From Acidobacteriota bacterium (GTDB lineage Bacteria; Acidobacteriota; Thermoanaerobaculia; Multivoradales; JAHEKO01): DNA of 8,602 nt. Each line of letters starts with the position of its first letter. Within the stretch, counting starts at the first letter, position 1. This document shows positions 5,744-8,602 of the stretch, one piece after another. The DNA is taken from NCBI GenBank assembly GCA_029861655.1, contig JAOTZA010000135.1:1-8602 (forward strand). Reading direction: 5' to 3'. A model generated the notes under the pieces. That model ran no database searches and was not told the origin of the DNA. It saw only the letters and a program-made list of their open reading frames with translations. Position numbers and translations under genes: made by a program.

Positions 5744-6973
5744 AAAAAACTCGACTTGCGGCTACTTGGACTGTTTCTGGCCGGCACCCTGGGTGGGCCG
5801 TTTGCCGCTACCGCCGACGATTGGCCCGCCTACAGGGGTCAGAACCAGGACGGTCACTCCTCGGAGACCGGTCTTTTCACCGAGTGGCAAGAAGAGGGAC
5901 CCCGTAGGCTCTGGAGCGCGTCTCTGGGTACTGGTTACTCGGCGATCTCGGTGGTCGACGGACGTGTCTTTACCCAGTTTGGCGACGGCACCGACGAGTT
6001 TGCCGCCGCCTTCTCGAGCGAAAACGGCAAGGAACTCTGGCGTGTTCGTACCGATCGCGATCGCTATGACTCTTTTGGTCGCGGGCCTCGGTCCACACCG
6101 ACGATCGCCGGTGGAACCGTCTTCGCGATGGGCGCGTTGGGCAAGATCTTCGCTCTCGATGCCTCATCCGGTCACGTTCGCTGGTCGGTCGATCTGGTGG
6201 CCGAGTACGGTGCCAAGGTTCCGCAATGGGGCGTTTCGACTTCGCCGACGGTTGCTGGGGATCTCCTGCTCTTGGATATCGGCGGACGCGCGGACTACTC
6301 GCTGATCGCCCTGGATCGAAAAACTGGCTCCTTGCGCTGGCACTCGCAGACCGACAAACCAGGCTACTCGACGCCCTTGCTGGCAGAACTAGCCGGTGAG
6401 TCGCACGCAGTCTTTTTCACCGGCACGGCGCTGGTCGGAGTATCGCCACAAAGCGGCCGGTTGTTCTGGCGCCATCCGTGGCAAACCTCCTATGACGTCA
6501 ACGCCGCCATGCCGGTTGCCATATCACCCAACAGGGTCTTTTTGTCTAGCGGCTACGACAGCGGTGCCGCGCTCCTCGAGGTGAAAAAGAACGGCGAGGA
6601 CTTCGCGGTCGCGGAGGTGTGGCGGAGCCGCCACATGAAGAACCATTTCAATAGCTCGGTGCTCGTCGGCGAGCATCTTTATGGCTTCGATAACGGTACT
6701 CTCAAGTGCATCCGTGCAGACAACGGCGAACAAGAGTGGGCGCAGAGAGGATTCTCCAAGGGGGCGCTGATCTACGCCGACGGCTTCTTGATCGTGCTTG
6801 GAGAGAAAGGCCTTCTGGCTGTGGTCCAAGCAACATCCGAGGCTTATCGAGAAAAGGCCCGGTTCGAGCCATTCAGCACCAAGACCTGGACCATGCCGAC
6901 GCTGTCCGAGGGCGTGCTCTATCTGAGAGACGAGAAAGAACTGGTCGCCTACGACCTAAAACCCGGAGACTGA
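5741..6973 (+). CDS. Second secreted PQQ-like beta-propeller protein
   Basis: 410 residues from the ATG at 5741. Residues 1-25 form a clean signal peptide (MKKLDLR, then LLGLFLAGTLGG, with a probable cut at ATA|DDW). The mature protein starts DDWPAYRGQNQDGHSSETGL, the W-x-x-[WFY]-R-G signature also seen in the other two propellers here. Blade-like segments follow: RRLWSASLGTGYSAIS (55-70), NGKELWRVRT, SGHVRWSVDL, KTGSLRWHSQ, SGRLFWRHPW and NGEQEWAQRG. The repeats are less regular than in the first propeller, and the middle has the motifs WGVSTSP (163-169) and NHFNSSVLVGEHLYGF (311-326). It has a single cysteine (about residue 333) and none of the vicinal Cys or catalytic features of quinoprotein dehydrogenases. 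It starts 10 bp after the radical SAM stop and ends 5 bp before the receptor start. A binding or scaffolding role in the periplasm is inferred; the ligand is unknown. Confidence 0.92.
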   Translation: MKKLDLRLLGLFLAGTLGGPFAATADDWPAYRGQNQDGHSSETGLFTEWQEEGPRRLWSASLGTGYSAISVVDGRVFTQFGDGTDEFAAAFSSENGKELWRVRTDRDRYDSFGRGPRSTPTIAGGTVFAMGALGKIFALDASSGHVRWSVDLVAEYGAKVPQWGVSTSPTVAGDLLLLDIGGRADYSLIALDRKTGSLRWHSQTDKPGYSTPLLAELAGESHAVFFTGTALVGVSPQSGRLFWRHPWQTSYDVNAAMPVAISPNRVFLSSGYDSGAALLEVKKNGEDFAVAEVWRSRHMKNHFNSSVLVGEHLYGFDNGTLKCIRADNGEQEWAQRGFSKGALIYADGFLIVLGEKGLLAVVQATSEAYREKARFEPFSTKTWTMPTLSEGVLYLRDEKELVAYDLKPGD

Positions 6974-6978
6974 CACCC

Positions 6979-8602
6979 ATGAGATCCCCAACTTTGGCAC
7001 TCGCGACGGCCCTTCTTGTGGCCGGCGTCGCACAACCCCCGATCGGCGCCCAAGAGACCACCCCGGAAGGTCCCGAGGGCTCCGCGGAGCCACTGGCACG
7101 AGCCAACGACACGCTCTTTGTCCAGGAGAGCCTGCCCTTTGTGCCGGCGTCCAACACCATCGCGGCCAAGCTGCCCATCGAGACCGAATGGACACCCGCC
7201 AACGTCGGCGTGGTGGATCTCACCGCCATCACCGAGCAGAACGCCATCGTGCTGGGCGACGCCCTGAACAACGTCAGCGGGCTCAATGTTCAGACTGGCA
7301 ACGGTGTCTTCGACTTCTTCGTCATTCGTGGTTTTGACTCCATCTCGAGTAGTCTGATCTTGACCGACGGCGCTCCAGAGCCCGAGACCACGTTCTACCA
7401 GCTCTACAACACCGAACGTGTGGAGGTGTTCAAAGGACCGGCCGGTTTTCTCTACGGCTCCAACCCCCTGGCCGGCGTCGTCAACCTGGTACGCAAACAA
7501 CCCGTGCCCTCCACGTTTGGCTCGCTGGCTCTGTCGCTCGGGTCGCACGACACCCGCGAGGCCACCTTCGACTGGAACCAGGGACGGCATGAAGGAAGGT
7601 TCGATTCCCGGCTCAACGGCCTGTATCGCGAAAGCGCCGGATACCGCGACGGCCGCGAAAGCGAAACCTCGGCTCTCAACCCAGCTTTCACCTGGCGGCT
7701 AAGCGAATCGACCTTTGTGAACTTCAACTTCGAGGCCATGGCCTCCGACTTCGCGCCGGACGCCGGTCTACCGGTGATGGCAGGCGAGGTAGCCGAGGTC
7801 CCTCGGGATCGCTCCTATGCCTCACCTTTGGACTTCTCCGAGCAGGACATTCTGCGTTTTCAGATCGACTACCAGACCCAGGTTTCCGAGCGGTTGACCG
7901 TACGCAACAAGACCTACCGCCGAGAGCTCGACTGGCGCACCAACGGCACGCTTCTCAATGGTGTCCTGAGATTGCGTCCGAGCGACCTGGACATATTCCG
8001 CACGCTGGTTCTGCTCGACGATGTTCAAGAGATCACCGGTAACCAGTTCGAGCTGACCACGACCCTCGAGACCGGGTCGATCGAACACCAACTGCTGGCA
8101 GGGATAGAAATCTCACGTCTTGCGGACGATTTCAGCCTCGATGTCGCTTTCTTGCCGACCATCGGCCTCTTCAACCCGGTCGAGACTACCGCCGAGCCAC
8201 TCTTCCCCATCCCCGGCCAGTCCGCCCGCGGTGACTCCTCGGCCGATGTCGTGGCACCGTATGTCATCGACCAGCTCACCATCTCCGACAGGGTTCGACT
8301 CCTGCTTGGTGCGCGGTTCGATTCGATCGATTTCGAGGATCGCGTCACCGGCACCACCCGCAGCGACAGCGAGTTGAGTCCGCTCTTTGGGCTCGTCGTG
8401 GCACCGACCTCCTCGGTCTCCGCGTACGTCAACGCCGGTGAATCGTTTGCCCCTCCTTCGGCGCGCGTGGTCGGCGAGCGGGAACCGGAGAAAAGCCGGC
8501 AGATCGAGCTCGGGATCCGCAAGGCGTTTGCCGGCGGCCGAGCCACCAGCACCTTCGCGGTCTTCGAGATCGAACGCGACAACATCCCGATCCCCGACGA
8601 GA
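6979..8602 (+). CDS. TonB-dependent siderophore-type outer-membrane receptor, N-terminal part (runs off right edge)
   Basis: An ATG start with GGAG 10 nt upstream opens a frame that stays open for 541 codons to the edge, so the C-terminal strands are missing. Residues 1-24 are a signal peptide (LALATALLVAGVA core, IGA|Q cleavage). DTLFVQE (44-50) fits a TonB box. The plug domain follows: LGDALNNVSGLNVQ (92-105), FFVIRGFDS (113-121), ILTDGAPEP (127-135), RVEVFKGPAGFLYG (147-160) and LAGVVNLVRKQP (174-185). Beta-barrel strands begin about residue 190 with alternating polar and aromatic residues. APYVIDQLTISDRVRLLLGA, then YVNAGESFAPPS and EPEKSRQIELGIRKAF (about 502-517), are typical barrel motifs of FhuA/FecA-like siderophore receptors. 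It is the last visible gene of the run, 5 bp after the second propeller. The imported ligand may be a ferric or other metal chelate, haem or a cofactor; the sequence does not say which. Confidence 0.95.
   Translation, partial: MRSPTLALATALLVAGVAQPPIGAQETTPEGPEGSAEPLARANDTLFVQESLPFVPASNTIAAKLPIETEWTPANVGVVDLTAITEQNAIVLGDALNNVSGLNVQTGNGVFDFFVIRGFDSISSSLILTDGAPEPETTFYQLYNTERVEVFKGPAGFLYGSNPLAGVVNLVRKQPVPSTFGSLALSLGSHDTREATFDWNQGRHEGRFDSRLNGLYRESAGYRDGRESETSALNPAFTWRLSESTFVNFNFEAMASDFAPDAGLPVMAGEVAEVPRDRSYASPLDFSEQDILRFQIDYQTQVSERLTVRNKTYRRELDWRTNGTLLNGVLRLRPSDLDIFRTLVLLDDVQEITGNQFELTTTLETGSIEHQLLAGIEISRLADDFSLDVAFLPTIGLFNPVETTAEPLFPIPGQSARGDSSADVVAPYVIDQLTISDRVRLLLGARFDSIDFEDRVTGTTRSDSELSPLFGLVVAPTSSVSAYVNAGESFAPPSARVVGEREPEKSRQIELGIRKAFAGGRATSTFAVFEIERDNIPIPDE

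Noticed and set aside
6949..7590. 213-codon minus-strand frame, and similarly the one at 8025-8585
   Set aside because: Both are antisense to the TonB receptor, whose plug and barrel motifs are clear; neither has a domain signature.

Overview
The window is a stretch of GC-rich, gene-dense bacterial chromosome. A TonB-dependent outer-membrane receptor and several signal-peptide-bearing proteins show a Gram-negative (diderm) host. The periplasmic beta-propellers start with a W-x-x-[WFY]-R-G motif of the kind common in Acidobacteriota, Planctomycetota, Verrucomicrobiota and Myxococcota. An acidobacterial-type genome is a reasonable guess, but the window cannot settle it. There are no rRNA or tRNA genes, insertion sequences or CRISPR arrays.

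Layout: (1) Positions 1-369, minus strand: the first 123 codons of a secreted PQQ-like beta-propeller protein that runs off the left edge. (2) Positions 370-597: a divergent intergenic region with three separate inverted repeats (442-457, 491-527, 550-562). It probably holds the promoters and operators for both directions. (3) Positions 598-8602, plus strand: a tight run of six genes, almost certainly one operon. The order is an atypical aldehyde dehydrogenase, an iron-type alcohol dehydrogenase, a secreted 8-repeat PQQ-like propeller, a HemN-like radical SAM enzyme, a second secreted PQQ-like propeller, and a siderophore-type TonB-dependent receptor cut by the right edge. After the first 64-bp gap, which holds a perfect 8-bp hairpin, the junctions are -17, -14, +10 and +5 bp. 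Translational coupling is therefore likely.

How the genes may work together: the aldehyde and alcohol dehydrogenases look like the two halves of an AdhE-type pair (acyl-CoA or acid <-> aldehyde <-> alcohol) in the cytoplasm. The radical SAM enzyme is cytoplasmic and oxygen-sensitive. The propellers are periplasmic, and the receptor imports a scarce ligand across the outer membrane. Linking a split AdhE-like pair and a HemN-family enzyme to propellers and a TonB receptor is not a pathway I recognise, and it is the most interesting aspect of the window. Possible readings are uptake and processing of a redox cofactor (PQQ- or haem-like) or of a metal chelate used by these enzymes. These are inferences from gene order only.
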